Part shown: positions 1 to 16,560 of the stretch, piece by piece | Position numbering within the stretch: the stretch's first letter is position 1 | How the letters are laid out: the number at the start of each line of letters is the position of its first letter | NCBI RefSeq assembly: GCF_947491795.1 | Contig: NZ_CANLKW010000002.1 | Coordinates: forward strand, 872,139-936,138 | Reading direction: 5' to 3' | Length of the DNA stretch: 64,000 bases | Source of the DNA: an uncultured Roseobacter sp. | Lineage (GTDB): Bacteria; Pseudomonadota; Alphaproteobacteria; Rhodobacterales; Rhodobacteraceae | The notes under the pieces: generated by a model | The model's database searches: none | Told to the model about the DNA's origin: nothing | Seen by the model: the letters and a program-made list of their open reading frames with translations, nothing else | Made by a program: the position numbers and the translations under genes

Positions 1-528
1 TCGATCTCCGGCCGTGGTACTGTTGTGACAGGCCGTGTGGAGCGTGGCGTGATCAACGTGGGCGACGAGATCGAGATCGTCGGTATCCGCGACACGAAAA
101 AGACCACCTGCACAGGTGTTGAAATGTTCCGCAAACTGCTGGACCGCGGTGAGGCAGGCGACAACATCGGCGCCCTGCTGCGCGGCATCGACCGTGAAGG
201 TGTTGAGCGTGGTCAGGTTCTCTGCAAGCCGGGTTCCGTGACACCGCACACCAAGTTCGAGGCAGAAGCCTATATCCTGACCAAGGATGAGGGTGGCCGT
301 CACACGCCGTTCTTTGCGAACTACCGTCCGCAGTTCTACTTCCGGACCACGGATGTGACCGGCACGGTTCAGCTGGCCGAGGGCACCGAGATGGTGATGC
401 CCGGCGACAACGTCTCCTTTGGCGTTGAGCTGATCGCGCCGATCGCGATGGAGCAGGGTCTGCGCTTTGCGATCCGCGAAGGCGGCCGTACGGTCGGCGC
501 GGGCGTTGTGTCCAAGATCACTGAATAA
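1..528 (+). CDS. tuf: Elongation factor Tu, first copy, 3' part only
   Basis: This is the end of an EF-Tu gene that enters the window already in frame; it covers residues 217-391 by comparison with the second copy. EF-Tu carries aminoacyl-tRNA to the ribosome A site as a GTP complex. The visible part is domains II and III ([13 protein letters not shown] near the start, [11 protein letters not shown] at the end). Its nucleotide sequence appears identical to positions 20506-21033, as expected of duplicated tuf genes kept alike by gene conversion. The GTPase domain lies outside the window, so whether this copy is intact cannot be judged here. This matters because the second copy has a premature stop. 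Confidence 0.97.
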   Translation, partial: SISGRGTVVTGRVERGVINVGDEIEIVGIRDTKKTTCTGVEMFRKLLDRGEAGDNIGALLRGIDREGVERGQVLCKPGSVTPHTKFEAEAYILTKDEGGRHTPFFANYRPQFYFRTTDVTGTVQLAEGTEMVMPGDNVSFGVELIAPIAMEQGLRFAIREGGRTVGAGVVSKITE

Positions 529-600
529 GGCCCCGGCCCTGCACGTCCTGCCGGCCCCCGGGGGGGAGACAGCAGGAGCGCAGTCAGACGGTTCAGACAG

Positions 601-628
601 AAAGGCCGCCCCCCGGGGTGGCCTTTTT
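601..628 (+). terminator. Rho-independent terminator after tuf copy 1
   Basis: AAAGGCC (601-607) pairs with GGCCTTT (620-626), with extra inner pairs around the C and G runs, followed by a T run. The same hairpin follows the second tuf copy at 21106-21133. Confidence 0.9.
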
Positions 629-702
629 GCTGTGCACAGATGGCGGAAAGGGGGGGCTTTAAATCAACCAATACCGGGCGGTCTGATCACCAGCGGTACA
701 GG

Positions 703-731
703 AAAAAAGGCCACCGGAAATTCCGGTGGCC
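703..731 (-). terminator. Minus-strand terminator of the small lipoprotein gene
   Basis: Perfect 11-bp inverted repeat GGCCACCGGAA / TTCCGGTGGCC (709-719 and 721-731). Read on the minus strand it is followed by six T (708-703). It lies 32 bases past the stop of the small lipoprotein gene at 763-912. Confidence 0.85.
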
Positions 732-762
732 CTTCCCGCACTAACGCAGCGTGCGGTGGCGC

Positions 763-912
763 TCAGTACTGTACCACGTGGGGAGGAGACATGAACTGTA
801 CCTGGTCTGCTGCGCCGATTTCTGTACCGGAGATCGGGTAGTATCCGTTTTCAGCACATCCCATAAGAGCGGTGGAAAGTGCAGCAATAATGGCGAGTGT
901 TCTGAATTTCAT
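763..912 (-). CDS. Very small lipoprotein, 49 aa
   Basis: The minus strand encodes a 49-residue protein beginning MKFRTLAIIAALSTALMGC. This is a complete lipoprotein signal: Lys and Arg at the start, a hydrophobic stretch, and a lipobox L-M-G-C with Cys19. The mature part is only about 31 residues, rich in Gly, Tyr and Pro. An AGGGGA ribosome-binding site sits upstream of the ATG and a strong terminator follows the stop. After lipidation it would be anchored in the cytoplasmic or outer membrane. I do not recognise a family. Many automatic gene calls would miss it because of its size. The next genes on either side (tuf, acetyltransferase) are on the other strand, so it is transcribed alone. 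Confidence 0.72.
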   Translation of the reverse strand: MKFRTLAIIAALSTALMGCAENGYYPISGTEIGAADQVQFMSPPHVVQY

Positions 913-1139
913 TTTGGGTATCCCCTTGTCCGGTGTTTTAAATCTGAACCTGAAAACCTGTTACGCGTCTTAAACTGTCTGTTGTCTCAACCGGGCTGTT
1001 GTGCCGGTATGTAATGACCATAACCCGGTGTCAGGTGACGTTCCGTAATCCAGTTCACAGATGCTGTACTTTTTTAACTTTTCCGGTTGCCTGCTTTGAA
1101 ATCCGGGCAATTCCGCTTTGAGAATGGGACCGGAGCCAG

Positions 1140-1790
1140 ATGAAATACCCTTCTCCGGACACGCTTCATCCTGTGCGGCTGCCAGATGGAACTGCGGTCA
1201 CACAAAACGTTTTTTTGCAGGCGGCACTGGAACATCCGCGTATCAGTGTGGGCGCCTACAGCTATGCCAGCGATTCCAACCCGACGGACACGCCGGATGG
1301 CTGGGCCGCGCGGCTGGCGCCTTACCTTTATGCCAATGCAGCCGACCGTCTGGTCATCGGGCGTTTTGTTCAGATTGCCGAAGGGGTGCGTTTCATCACA
1401 CATGGCGCCAATCACTTGATGTCCGGTTTTTCGACCTATCCCTTTGCGATCCATGATCCTGATCGCTTGCTGACCTACCATCAGGAATTCCCTCGCGGGC
1501 GCGACACCGTTGTGGGGCATGACGTATGGATAGGGCGCGATGCCTGCGTTCTGGCCGGTGCGCAGATCGGGCGTGGTGCGATCATCGGCGCAGGCAGTGT
1601 CGTCGCGGGCGATATACCTGATTATTCTGTTGTGGTCGGCAATCCGGGGCGGATCATACGCCTCCGGTTTCCCGAGGATGTGATCAGTCGTCTGATGCAG
1701 CTAGCCTGGTGGGACTGGCCAATCGAAAAGATCATCGGGCACGAAGCGCTGATCACCGGGGCGGATATCGATGCGCTTGAAGCAGTGTGA
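1140..1790 (+). CDS. CatB/Vat-like hexapeptide acetyltransferase (XAT family)
   Basis: A 216-residue protein of the left-handed beta-helix acyltransferase superfamily. The central THGANH and STYPF motifs are typical of the xenobiotic acetyltransferase group (CatB, Vat), which moves acetyl from acetyl-CoA to a hydroxyl group. The His of HGANH would be the catalytic base. Hexapeptide repeats of the V/I-G-x-x form run through roughly residues 122-170, including VWIGRDACVLAGAQIGRGA. Family members work as trimers in the cytoplasm. The natural substrate could be an antibiotic, a sugar or another small alcohol; chromosomal members are often not resistance genes. The start used is the first ATG, and a GGGA stretch lies upstream. 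It is a single gene just before tRNA-Trp. Confidence 0.8.
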   Translation: MKYPSPDTLHPVRLPDGTAVTQNVFLQAALEHPRISVGAYSYASDSNPTDTPDGWAARLAPYLYANAADRLVIGRFVQIAEGVRFITHGANHLMSGFSTYPFAIHDPDRLLTYHQEFPRGRDTVVGHDVWIGRDACVLAGAQIGRGAIIGAGSVVAGDIPDYSVVVGNPGRIIRLRFPEDVISRLMQLAWWDWPIEKIIGHEALITGADIDALEAV

Positions 1791-1836
1791 GGCCCGCAGG
1801 TCCGCGTATTTTTACGTCTGACCGCTCTGATCCCTC

Positions 1837-1865
1837 TTGAACAACTGCCTGATTCCGAATACGCC
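1837..1865 (+). promoter_or_regulatory. Possible promoter of tRNA-Trp
   Basis: TTGAAC (1837-1842) and TACGCC (1860-1865), or AATACG one base earlier, are 16-17 bases apart and end 12 bases before the mature tRNA. The -35 is fair and the -10 is weak. Confidence 0.4.
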
Positions 1866-1877
1866 ACTCAGCGGTAC

Positions 1878-1953
1878 AGGGGTTTAGCTCAGTTGGTAGA
1901 GCATCGGTCTCCAAAACCGAGGGTCGTGGGTTCGAGTCCCTCAGCCCCTGCCA
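1878..1953 (+). tRNA. tRNA-Trp (CCA anticodon)
   Basis: A complete 76-base cloverleaf. The acceptor strand AGGGGTT (1878-1884) pairs with AGCCCCT (1943-1949) through one G-T pair. The anticodon loop reads CTCCAAA, giving anticodon CCA for UGG. The T-loop GGTTCGAGTCC is standard and CCA is encoded at 1951-1953. Its place before secE-nusG matches the usual bacterial order. Confidence 0.97.
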
Positions 1954-2098
1954 CTTTCCCCAAATGCTCACAGTATTGTTGCGCGGCCCTGTCGGGCGTT
2001 CGCTTTGACTGCCCGGAAAATACCGTCTCTCTGACATGCTGACGCCCTGGATGTGGTCTACCCGAACGCGGTGGGCAACGATCCGGAGGATTTCCATC

Positions 2099-2677
2099 TT
2101 GTCGGAACAACAGATGAACCAGAAGCCTCAGACGGTGGACAGTGATGTTGCCGCTGTGCGCAATCTGATGTCCGGACACCAAACTGCTGCAGGCCCGGCA
2201 CGACAGGCTGCTGATCAAACAGATCAGAGGAAACTTGTGATGCACAGGCTGGTAAGCGTGGCAGTGAGCGCCATCGGATCGTACAGACCTGATCGCAAGG
2301 CAATTCTGATCACTGGTCTCGTGCTTTTGGTGTTGTTGCAGCCAGGCTTTGTGCTGAGCATTCTTTTGATCAGTCTGTTGGTGGGGGCGGTGGCCTTCTG
2401 GTGCCTCGGGCCAGAGCGCTCAGTGGCCGTTTTTTCTCGCCTGTCCGACCGTTTTGCCCGCCTCAATCCTCGGGAGGCCCGGCGCTGGCGGGCACGTGTG
2501 TGGATTGCGATGCGGAAATGGGCTCGACTGACAGGGTATCTGCCGCCGGCACTGGCACAACATCTGCAGTTTCCCGACTTTCGGGCGACGGCGGAAGCAG
2601 AAGCACGGCACACGGCCATCGTCTCTGACCGGCTGAACCGGTTGTCATCGGGTGCCGACATTCGGGGCGGGCTGTGA
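2099..2677 (+). CDS. Hypothetical membrane protein, 192 aa
   Basis: I do not recognise this protein. I chose the TTG at 2099 because GGAGG lies nine bases upstream (2085-2089); an in-frame ATG at 2114 is an alternative, and the frame is open further up to 2036. The N-terminal 60 residues are polar and Gln-rich. Residues about 68-104 form a hydrophobic hairpin (ITGLVLLVLLQPGFVLSILL onward), enough for two membrane passes. The C-terminal half is strongly basic with Arg clusters and ends soluble. It sits between tRNA-Trp and secE. The C-terminal charge suggests a cytoplasmic tail, but function is unknown. Confidence 0.6.
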   Translation: MSEQQMNQKPQTVDSDVAAVRNLMSGHQTAAGPARQAADQTDQRKLVMHRLVSVAVSAIGSYRPDRKAILITGLVLLVLLQPGFVLSILLISLLVGAVAFWCLGPERSVAVFSRLSDRFARLNPREARRWRARVWIAMRKWARLTGYLPPALAQHLQFPDFRATAEAEARHTAIVSDRLNRLSSGADIRGGL

Positions 2678-2743
2678 AACGCTCTTGAATTCTGTGGTTG
2701 CGCTGGATACATGCGGACCTCAGAGCAATCTTTCAGGTGATCC

Positions 2744-2938
2744 ATGGCGACCAATCCTTTTCAGTTCGTTCAGCAGGCCCGTGCTGAGGTAGCAAAAGTT
2801 GTATGGCCGACCCGCCGCGAGGTCATGCTGACCACGGTGATGGTGTTTATCCTGTCTGCGCTGTTCGCGGTATTCTTTGCGACCGTTGATATTATCATCC
2901 GCGGTGGCCTGCAGGCCGTTCTGAATATGTTCGGGTGA
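2744..2938 (+). CDS. secE: Preprotein translocase subunit SecE
   Basis: A 64-residue single-span SecE, the short form usual outside enterobacteria. SecE clamps the SecY channel in the inner membrane. The conserved cytoplasmic amphipathic helix AEVAKVVWPTRREV (about residues 13-26) precedes one membrane helix (about 30-52). SecY is encoded 53 kb away at 55501. The order secE-nusG-rplK is the standard one. Confidence 0.96.
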   Translation: MATNPFQFVQQARAEVAKVVWPTRREVMLTTVMVFILSALFAVFFATVDIIIRGGLQAVLNMFG

Positions 2939-2975
2939 CACCGAACAGCGACGTTCAAAAAACGCCTGAAACCTC

Positions 2976-3004
2976 TTGAAACATTGGGCTCTGCGGAGTA
3001 TGCC
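2976..3004 (+). promoter_or_regulatory. Possible sigma70-type promoter for nusG and downstream genes
   Basis: TTGAAA (2976-2981) and TATGCC (2999-3004) are separated by exactly 17 bases, within the 207-base secE-nusG gap. No other coding signal is seen in this gap. Confidence 0.45.
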
Positions 3005-3145
3005 GCAACCCTGACCAGATACAGGGCGTGCGGCGATTCGAGTTGCGCGCCGATTTTTTATTCTGGTGAGCAGGCATAAGTGTCTGAAAAGCAGTGAATT
3101 TAGCGGCCCGTTCAGGCCGCGTGACAGACAGGGATCAGGGTTCAG

Positions 3146-3679
3146 ATGGCAAAGCGGTGGTATTCGGTCAGTGTCCTGTCGAACTTCGAAAAGAAGATCG
3201 CAGAGCAAATCCGTACGTCCGCTGCCGAGCAGGGTCTCGACGATCAGATCGACGAGGTACTGGTCCCTACCGAAGAGGTGATCGAGGTCCGGCGCGGCAA
3301 GAAAGTCACGGCGGAACGCCGGTTCATGCCCGGCTATGTACTTGTTCACATGGAAATGTCGGATCAGGGATACCACCTGATCAACTCGATCAACCGCGTC
3401 ACCGGTTTCCTGGGGCCGCAGGGGCGTCCGATGCCGATGCGCGATGCTGAGGTGAACGCGATCCTCAACCGCGTGCAGGAAGGCGAAGATGCGCCGCGCA
3501 CGCTCATCCACTTTGAAGTGGGTGAAAAGGTCAAGGTTGCCGATGGTCCGTTCGAGGACTTTGACGGCATGATCGAAGAAGTGGATGACGAGAACCAGCG
3601 CCTGAAGGTGTCGGTCTCGATCTTTGGCCGGGAGACACCGGTCGAACTGGAATACACGCAGGTCAACAAACAGACCTGA
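3146..3679 (+). CDS. nusG: Transcription termination/antitermination factor NusG
   Basis: A 177-residue NusG. It binds RNA polymerase, raises processivity and links it to Rho or to the ribosome. The NGN domain ([18 protein letters not shown] through the central [10 protein letters not shown] motif) covers about residues 4-115. A KOW domain ([19 protein letters not shown]) covers about 124-177. Length and domain order are normal. It is followed by rplK after 130 bases that can form hairpins. Confidence 0.97.
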   Translation: MAKRWYSVSVLSNFEKKIAEQIRTSAAEQGLDDQIDEVLVPTEEVIEVRRGKKVTAERRFMPGYVLVHMEMSDQGYHLINSINRVTGFLGPQGRPMPMRDAEVNAILNRVQEGEDAPRTLIHFEVGEKVKVADGPFEDFDGMIEEVDDENQRLKVSVSIFGRETPVELEYTQVNKQT

Positions 3680-3702
3680 CGTGCTCGGACGTGGGAGGCG
3701 AG

Positions 3703-3758
3703 GGTGCCGCGGCACCCGGACCGGACCACGGCAACAGGAGCAGCCCCGGGCGGGCTGC
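3703..3758 (+). promoter_or_regulatory. Hairpin-forming leader before rplK
   Basis: Two GC-rich inverted repeats sit in the nusG-rplK gap: GGGTGCC/GGCACCC near 3703-3718 and GCAGCCC/GGGCTGC near 3740-3758. Neither has a T run, so they are more likely processing or regulatory structures than terminators. The L11-L1 unit is commonly autoregulated by L1, but I cannot assign an L1 site here. Confidence 0.4.
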
Positions 3759-3809
3759 GGATGAACCGGAGGCAGCGCGCTGCCGAAGGGTTGGAAAAGG
3801 AGAAGGCCG

Positions 3810-4235
3810 ATGGCCAAGAAACTCGTAGGCAGCATGAAGCTGCAGGTGCCCGCAGGGCAGGCAAACCCCTCCCCGCCGGTCGGACCGGCGCTGGGTCAGC
3901 GCGGCATCAACATCATGGAATTCTGCAAAGCGTTCAACGCCAAAACAGCAGACATGGAGCCGGGTGCCCCGTGCCCGACCGTGATCACATACTACCAGGA
4001 CAAATCCTTCACGATGGATATCAAGACGCCGCCTGCGTCTTACTACCTCAAGAAGGCCGCCAAGGTGAAATCCGGCGCGAACAATCCCAGCCGTGAGACT
4101 GTGGGCTCCGTCAGCTCCAAACAGATCCGTGAGATTGCTGAAGCAAAAATGAATGATCTGAATGCGAACTCTGTCGAGGCCGCCATGCAGATTATCCTGG
4201 GCTCCGCCCGCTCTATGGGCATCGAGGTGAAATAA
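3810..4235 (+). CDS. rplK: 50S ribosomal protein L11
   Basis: A 141-residue L11, a component of the GTPase-associated centre that binds 23S rRNA helices 43-44. The N-terminal domain carries the Pro-rich linker ([20 protein letters not shown], about residues 20-39) that binds thiostrepton-type antibiotics in other species. The C-terminal rRNA-binding domain contains the [12 protein letters not shown] segment. The stop is one base before the start of rplA, so the two genes are co-translated. Confidence 0.97.
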   Translation: MAKKLVGSMKLQVPAGQANPSPPVGPALGQRGINIMEFCKAFNAKTADMEPGAPCPTVITYYQDKSFTMDIKTPPASYYLKKAAKVKSGANNPSRETVGSVSSKQIREIAEAKMNDLNANSVEAAMQIILGSARSMGIEVK

Positions 4236-4236
4236 G

Positions 4237-4935
4237 ATGGCAAAACTCGGTAAAAGAACCCGCGCCGCACGCGAAGCATTCGCCGGCAAAGAGAACGTCA
4301 CAGTCGAAGAGGCCGTGGCGCTGATCAAAGGTAACTCGAACGTCAAGTTCGACGAAACCGTCGAGATCGCAATGAACCTCGGTGTTGACCCGCGTCACGC
4401 AGACCAGATGGTCCGCGGTGTGGTCGGTCTGCCGAACGGCACAGGCAAAACTGTACGTGTTGCAGTCTTCGCCCGCGGCCCGAAAGCTGAAGAAGCTGAA
4501 AAGGCTGGCGCAGATATCGTCGGCGCAGAGGATCTGATGGAAACCGTGCAGGGTGGCAAAATCGACTTTGACCGCTGCATTGCAACACCGGACATGATGC
4601 CGATCGTCGGCCGTCTGGGCAAGGTTCTGGGCCCGCGTAACCTGATGCCGAACCCCAAGGTCGGCACCGTGACAATGGACGTTGAAGCCGCTGTGAAAGC
4701 AGCAAAAGGCGGCGAAGTTCAGTTCAAAGCGGAAAAAGGCGGCGTTGTGCACGCAGGCGTTGGCAAACTGAGCTTTGACGAGGCCAAACTGGTCGAGAAC
4801 ATCCGCGCCTTTGTAAGCGCTGTGTCCAAAGCCAAACCAACAGGTGCCAAGGGCTCCTACATGAAAAAAATCGCGCTGAGCTCCACAATGGGCCCCGGCG
4901 TTTCTGTTTCGGTCGATAACGCCGTAACTGAGTAA
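4237..4935 (+). CDS. rplA: 50S ribosomal protein L1
   Basis: A 232-residue L1 that builds the L1 stalk at the E site and, in many bacteria, represses its own mRNA. Conserved segments include [19 protein letters not shown] (about residues 125-145) and the C-terminal [10 protein letters not shown]. It starts one base after rplK. A 239-base untranslated stretch follows before rplJ. Confidence 0.97.
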   Translation: MAKLGKRTRAAREAFAGKENVTVEEAVALIKGNSNVKFDETVEIAMNLGVDPRHADQMVRGVVGLPNGTGKTVRVAVFARGPKAEEAEKAGADIVGAEDLMETVQGGKIDFDRCIATPDMMPIVGRLGKVLGPRNLMPNPKVGTVTMDVEAAVKAAKGGEVQFKAEKGGVVHAGVGKLSFDEAKLVENIRAFVSAVSKAKPTGAKGSYMKKIALSSTMGPGVSVSVDNAVTE

Positions 4936-5174
4936 CCAGATTTGGTGGGGTGACCCGCCAGATAGGCAGGGCCGATATACTGGCCCTGCTTCTGTCCGAG
5001 ACGGAGGGTTCGGGGATCATCCCGAATAATTCCTTCCTGAGATGGGAAACGAGAAAATTCCAGCCTTCGGGCGGTTTTGGTCTCGGGACCCTGAATTGGA
5101 CCCGAAACGGGCGCAGACCATCGCACCCTGAACTGAGCCGGGAGGCAGATGCCTCCCACAATTGGAGTGAAACT
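4936..5174 (+). promoter_or_regulatory. rplJ leader, candidate L10-type autoregulatory RNA
   Basis: 239 bases between rplA and rplJ without a convincing gene. They contain a hairpin GCAGGGCC/GGCCCTGC (4966-4973 and 4982-4989) and further complementary stretches (CGGGATCAT-type and CCTTCGGGCGG regions). In bacteria the L10-L7/L12 complex binds a structured leader at this position, so this role is likely by place. I did not fold it against the known consensus. Confidence 0.5.
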
Positions 5175-5690
5175 GTGGATAGAGCACAAAAAGAACAGCT
5201 GGTCGACGAACTCGGCCAGATCTTTGAAAGCTCTGGCGTCGTTGTGGTTAGCCACTACGCCGGTCTGACAGTTGCTGAAATGCAGGACCTGCGCGCGAAA
5301 GCACGTGAAGCGGGTGGGTCTGTGCGTGTTGCCAAAAACAGGCTCGCCAAGATCGCCCTTGAGGGCAAGCCATGCGAAAGCATTGCCGACCTTCTGACGG
5401 GTATGACCGTTCTGACCTATTCTGAGGATCCTGTGGCTGCGGCCAAGGTTGCTCAGGACTACGCCAAGGGCAATGACAAGTTTGTCATCCTCGGCGGTGC
5501 AATGGGTGAGAACGCACTGGACGTCGCCGGTGTAGAAGCCGTGTCCAAAATGCCTTCGCGCGAGGAGCTTATCTCCACGATCGCGGGCATGCTGGGCGCA
5601 CCTGCTTCCAACATCGCCGGGGCCATTGGCGCACCTGCAAGCAATATCGCATCCATCTTGTCCACAATCGAGGACAAGGCGGCCGCATAA
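5175..5690 (+). CDS. rplJ: 50S ribosomal protein L10
   Basis: A 171-residue L10, the base of the ribosomal stalk on which L7/L12 dimers sit. The GTG at 5175 ([20 protein letters not shown]) is chosen because GGAG lies 7-10 bases upstream and the protein then aligns with family length; the frame stays open upstream to 4950 but that part is unlike L10. The core includes [11 protein letters not shown] and [12 protein letters not shown]. The C-terminal helix, rich in Ala and Ile repeats ([20 protein letters not shown]), is the L7/L12 binding helix. Confidence 0.95.
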   Translation: MDRAQKEQLVDELGQIFESSGVVVVSHYAGLTVAEMQDLRAKAREAGGSVRVAKNRLAKIALEGKPCESIADLLTGMTVLTYSEDPVAAAKVAQDYAKGNDKFVILGGAMGENALDVAGVEAVSKMPSREELISTIAGMLGAPASNIAGAIGAPASNIASILSTIEDKAAA

Positions 5691-5763
5691 AGCATCGTCA
5701 AACCGGCGTCGGGTTGAAAACGCGACGTTGGAACACACATATCGTTAACGGAAAGAGCTGAAC

Positions 5764-6138
5764 ATGGCTGATCTGAAAAAACTGGCAGAAGAGATCGTTG
5801 GTCTGACCCTGCTTGAAGCACAAGAACTGAAAACAATCCTCAAGGATGAGTACGGCATCGAGCCCGCAGCTGGCGGCGCAGTGATGATGGCTGGTCCTGC
5901 TGACGGCGCTGGTGCCGCGGAAGAAGAAAAGTCGGAATTCGACGTTGTCCTGAAAAACGCAGGCGCATCGAAAATCAACGTGATCAAAGAAGTTCGCGGC
6001 ATCACCGGTCTGGGCCTCAAAGAAGCCAAGGACCTGGTCGAAGCCGGCGGCAAGATCAAAGAAGGCTGCGACAAGGCAGAAGCAGAAGAGATCAAAGGCA
6101 AGCTGGAAGCAGCTGGCGCCGAGGTCGAACTGGCCTGA
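5764..6138 (+). CDS. rplL: 50S ribosomal protein L7/L12
   Basis: A 124-residue L7/L12 stalk protein that recruits translation GTPases. It has the N-terminal dimerisation region ([19 protein letters not shown]), an Ala/Gly hinge at about residues 36-55, and the globular C-terminal domain with the factor-binding surface [20 protein letters not shown]. The family is present in several copies per ribosome, so stronger expression than rplJ is expected. The gap to rpoB holds two strong hairpins. Confidence 0.97.
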   Translation: MADLKKLAEEIVGLTLLEAQELKTILKDEYGIEPAAGGAVMMAGPADGAGAAEEEKSEFDVVLKNAGASKINVIKEVRGITGLGLKEAKDLVEAGGKIKEGCDKAEAEEIKGKLEAAGAEVELA

Positions 6139-6192
6139 TCCGGTCTTCAGGGGAGCAGGCCATGACTGCCTGCCAGCCCCGCTGAAAAAAAT

Positions 6193-6261
6193 GAGCTGGA
6201 CCCGGAGGTTTCCGGGTCCGGCTCAGCCTGTCCTGGCAAGGGCCTTTTTCAAAGGGCCCTT
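6193..6261 (+). promoter_or_regulatory. Double hairpin in the rplL-rpoB gap
   Basis: The first hairpin has a 14-bp stem (6193-6206 with 6211-6224, one G-T pair) and a four-base loop. The second has a 7-bp stem AAGGGCC/GGCCCTT (6238-6244 and 6255-6261). Neither is followed by a clear T run. In Escherichia coli this gap holds an attenuator and an RNase III site that lower rpoBC expression relative to rplJL; the position suggests the same role here. Confidence 0.55.
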
Positions 6262-6402
6262 TCCTGGATACGCTTCAATGGTCGGGAGGTTGCCGGTGGG
6301 ACGGCAGCCAGAATGGACCGAAACGTATCGTCTCGTATGGGCGGAGAGCCGTGGCCCGACGGCTGCTCTGACCGGTGAGAACTCTGAAAGGTGACACCTG
6401 AC

Positions 6403-10535
<4,133 letters not shown>

Positions 10536-10539
<4 letters not shown>

Positions 10540-10816
10540 GAAACGCGGTAGTCATTGGATTGGCTACGTCGCCCCTTATCGGGTGCCAGATAGTCGGTGG
10601 AGCCGACTATCTGGATGCGCGTGACGGATCCAAAGTCTATGCCGAATGGAATGCAAACGGCACAGACTTTTTCACCGAGTGTGGAGTGGATCGTCAACAG
10701 ATCACATCGCCCCCGCGCGAGGCTTTAGACGGTATCCTTCTCAAAGGAACGATTACCGAGCGAAATTACAATCGTGCAGACTTTTTTGTCTGCCCCGAAT
10801 TGGCAGAGGTTTCCGA

Positions 10817-10820
<4 letters not shown>
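10536..10820 (+). CDS. Small putative lipoprotein between rpoB and rpoC, 94 aa
   Basis: A 94-residue reading frame fills the rpoB-rpoC gap exactly. It starts at a GTG overlapping the rpoB stop and ends with TGA overlapping the rpoC ATG by four bases. GGAGG (10524-10528) lies seven bases before the GTG, a near-ideal ribosome-binding site. The N-terminus [17 protein letters not shown] looks like a short lipoprotein signal with lipobox L-I-G-C and Cys17. The mature part has two further Cys (residues 49 and 86) and ends acidic. I recognise no family. Coupled translation suggests fixed dosage with RNA polymerase, but an envelope protein there would be surprising. A 12-bp perfect inverted repeat lies within the gene. 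It could instead be a structured spacer that happens to be open, though the start and stop coupling argue for a real gene. Confidence 0.65.
10586..10614 (+). repeat. Perfect 12-bp stem-loop inside the rpoB-rpoC small gene
   Basis: CCAGATAGTCGG (10586-10597) is followed by a five-base loop and its exact complement (10603-10614). No T run follows, so it is not a simple terminator. It may be an RNA processing or pausing site between rpoB and rpoC. Confidence 0.75.
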
Positions 10821-15067
<4,247 letters not shown>

Positions 15068-15090
15068 GCTGACCTGCTCTGAACATCTTA

Positions 15091-15130
15091 AAGCCCCCGC
15101 CGGTCGCACCCGGCGGGGGCTTTTCTTTTT
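15091..15130 (+). terminator. Terminator of the rpoBC operon
   Basis: AAGCCCCCGCCGG (15091-15103) pairs with CCGGCGGGGGCTT (15110-15122) and is followed by TTTTCTTTTT. Very strong. Confidence 0.95.
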
Positions 15131-15448
15131 GCCGAACCCGGTGTCTGTTGCCGGCAGACAGGAAGTCGGGTGGCAGATGGCGGCAGGGTTGAAAATCATG
15201 GGGCTGTGGCGGTTTTGCGGTCTGACCCCCACCGACCACAACGGGTCTTTTGATATGCAGAACAAGGCGGCAGCGCGCACTTACTCTCCCGGGCGCAGGG
15301 GGCTGTGCTTTCACATCTCCGACGCCCCTGCGCCGCTGGCTCAGACAGGCCTGGGCTTTGCCCGCGGGTTTCCGACGGCAGCGGTGGCGACCGGCGGGTC
15401 GGCGGACAGTTGCGCTCCGGAATTCGCAGATCCGGGGCTGCTCTAGAC
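15131..15448. other. Intergenic stretch, nothing recognised
   Basis: About 320 bases between the rpoC terminator and the EamA transporter. Open frames across it have no ribosome-binding site or family resemblance. I see no clear promoter, repeat or RNA gene. Confidence 0.5.
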
Positions 15449-16315
15449 ATGTCACCGAACCTTGCGGGCGCGCTGCTGATGATGGCCTCGATGGCCTGCT
15501 TCACCCTGAATGATGCGCTGTTCAAAATGACGGGTGGTGCATTGCCGCTGTTCCAGCTGCTGTTCCTGCGCGGTATTCTGGCCAGCCTCCTGATCGGGTT
15601 GATGGCATGGCAGCGCGGAGCCGTGCAGGGTACAGTTTCAATGCATGACAAAGGCCTGATTGCGCTGCGGTCGCTCGCGGAAGTGGGGGCTGCGTATTTC
15701 TTTGTCACGGCGCTGCTGAACATGCCACTGGCCAATGTCACGGCCATTCTTCAGGTCCTGCCGCTGACCGTGACCCTGGGCAGCGCGTTGTTTTTCCGCG
15801 AGGCGGTGGGCTGGCGCCGGATGCTGGCCATCTGCATCGGGTTCGTCGGTATGCTGCTGATTGTCCGCCCGGGCACAGAAGGCTTTACCGTCTGGTCGGT
15901 TTATGCGCTGGTTGCTGTCCTTTGTGTCACGGTGCGCGACCTGTCCACCCGGCGTCTGTCGCGCGACGTGCCGTCGCTGCTGGTGACGCTCTCGGCATCG
16001 GTCACGGTGCTCGTGGTGTCCGGGTTCGCCTCGCTGGCGGCGCCGTGGGCTCCGGTTACCGCGCCGCTGGCATGGCTCATCGCGGGGGCGGCGGTGTTTA
16101 TTGTGGGCGGGTACTTCTTTTCGGTGCAGGTCATGCGGGCAGGGGACGTGTCTTTCATTGCGCCCTTCCGCTATACGGGGCTTATCTGGGCGCTTGTCCT
16201 GGGGTGGTTTGTGTTCGGTGACTGGCCCCAGCCGCTGACGCTCGCGGGCGCGGCGATCATCGTGGCGACGGGGCTTTTCACGCTCTGGCGCGAGCGCAGT
16301 CTGATGCGCCGGTGA
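15449..16315 (+). CDS. EamA-family (DMT) transporter
   Basis: A 288-residue inner-membrane protein of the drug/metabolite transporter superfamily. The ATG at 15449 (MSPNLAGALLMMASMACFTL) gives the usual N-terminal membrane helix; the frame upstream is basic and not family-like. Two EamA repeats with about ten membrane helices are visible, with hallmark segments NDALFKM and PLANVTAILQVLPLTVTLG in the first half and SFIAPFRYTGLIWALVLGW in the second. Such proteins export metabolites or take up small solutes; the substrate cannot be read. It is transcribed alone between the rpoC terminator and the str operon promoter. Confidence 0.88.
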   Translation: MSPNLAGALLMMASMACFTLNDALFKMTGGALPLFQLLFLRGILASLLIGLMAWQRGAVQGTVSMHDKGLIALRSLAEVGAAYFFVTALLNMPLANVTAILQVLPLTVTLGSALFFREAVGWRRMLAICIGFVGMLLIVRPGTEGFTVWSVYALVAVLCVTVRDLSTRRLSRDVPSLLVTLSASVTVLVVSGFASLAAPWAPVTAPLAWLIAGAAVFIVGGYFFSVQVMRAGDVSFIAPFRYTGLIWALVLGWFVFGDWPQPLTLAGAAIIVATGLFTLWRERSLMRR

Positions 16316-16435
16316 ATGCTGAAAAACAAGGGGGTTTGCCGCGCCGTCTGGTCCGCTGATACCATGTGGCGCGCATTGTCCCGGGCGGGGATTTCCACAG
16401 GCTGCAGGTCTGGCCTCTGAACGCCTCTGGCGCTG

Positions 16436-16464
16436 TTGACACAGGCACCGACTCCTTTTATACG
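16436..16464 (+). promoter_or_regulatory. Strong sigma70-type promoter of the str operon
   Basis: TTGACA (16436-16441), a 17-base spacer and TATACG (16459-16464). This is nearly a consensus housekeeping promoter. It lies 280 bases before rpsL, giving a long leader. Confidence 0.85.
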
Positions 16465-16560
16465 CGCGTCATCCCGGAGGCAGGGGTCGCTCTGTGCCCG
16501 GTAATCAAAATGAAGTGGTCACGATCCGGCCCCCTATCGGCCCGATCCTCTGTAATCCCA

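Larger units (their letters stand above)
1..656 (+). repeat. Direct repeat, copy 1 (tuf 3' half plus terminator)
   Basis: Positions 1-656 match 20506-21161 at a constant offset of 20505. The coding part looks identical. Past the stop codon the match goes on for about 125 bases with a handful of substitutions, through the terminator, and then ends in a G run. The repeat may extend left of the window. It is a substrate for gene conversion and for deletion of the 20 kb between the copies. Confidence 0.93.

Noticed and set aside
1878..1953. tRNA-Trp as an integration site for the following genes
   Set aside because: No second copy of the tRNA 3' end, integrase or foreign gene lies nearby, and the tRNA-Trp-secE order is ancestral.
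4950..5174. Upstream extension of rplJ to 4950
   Set aside because: The frame is open but the added 75 residues are unlike L10. A GTG with GGAG at 5175 gives normal length, and the upstream part is better read as an RNA leader.
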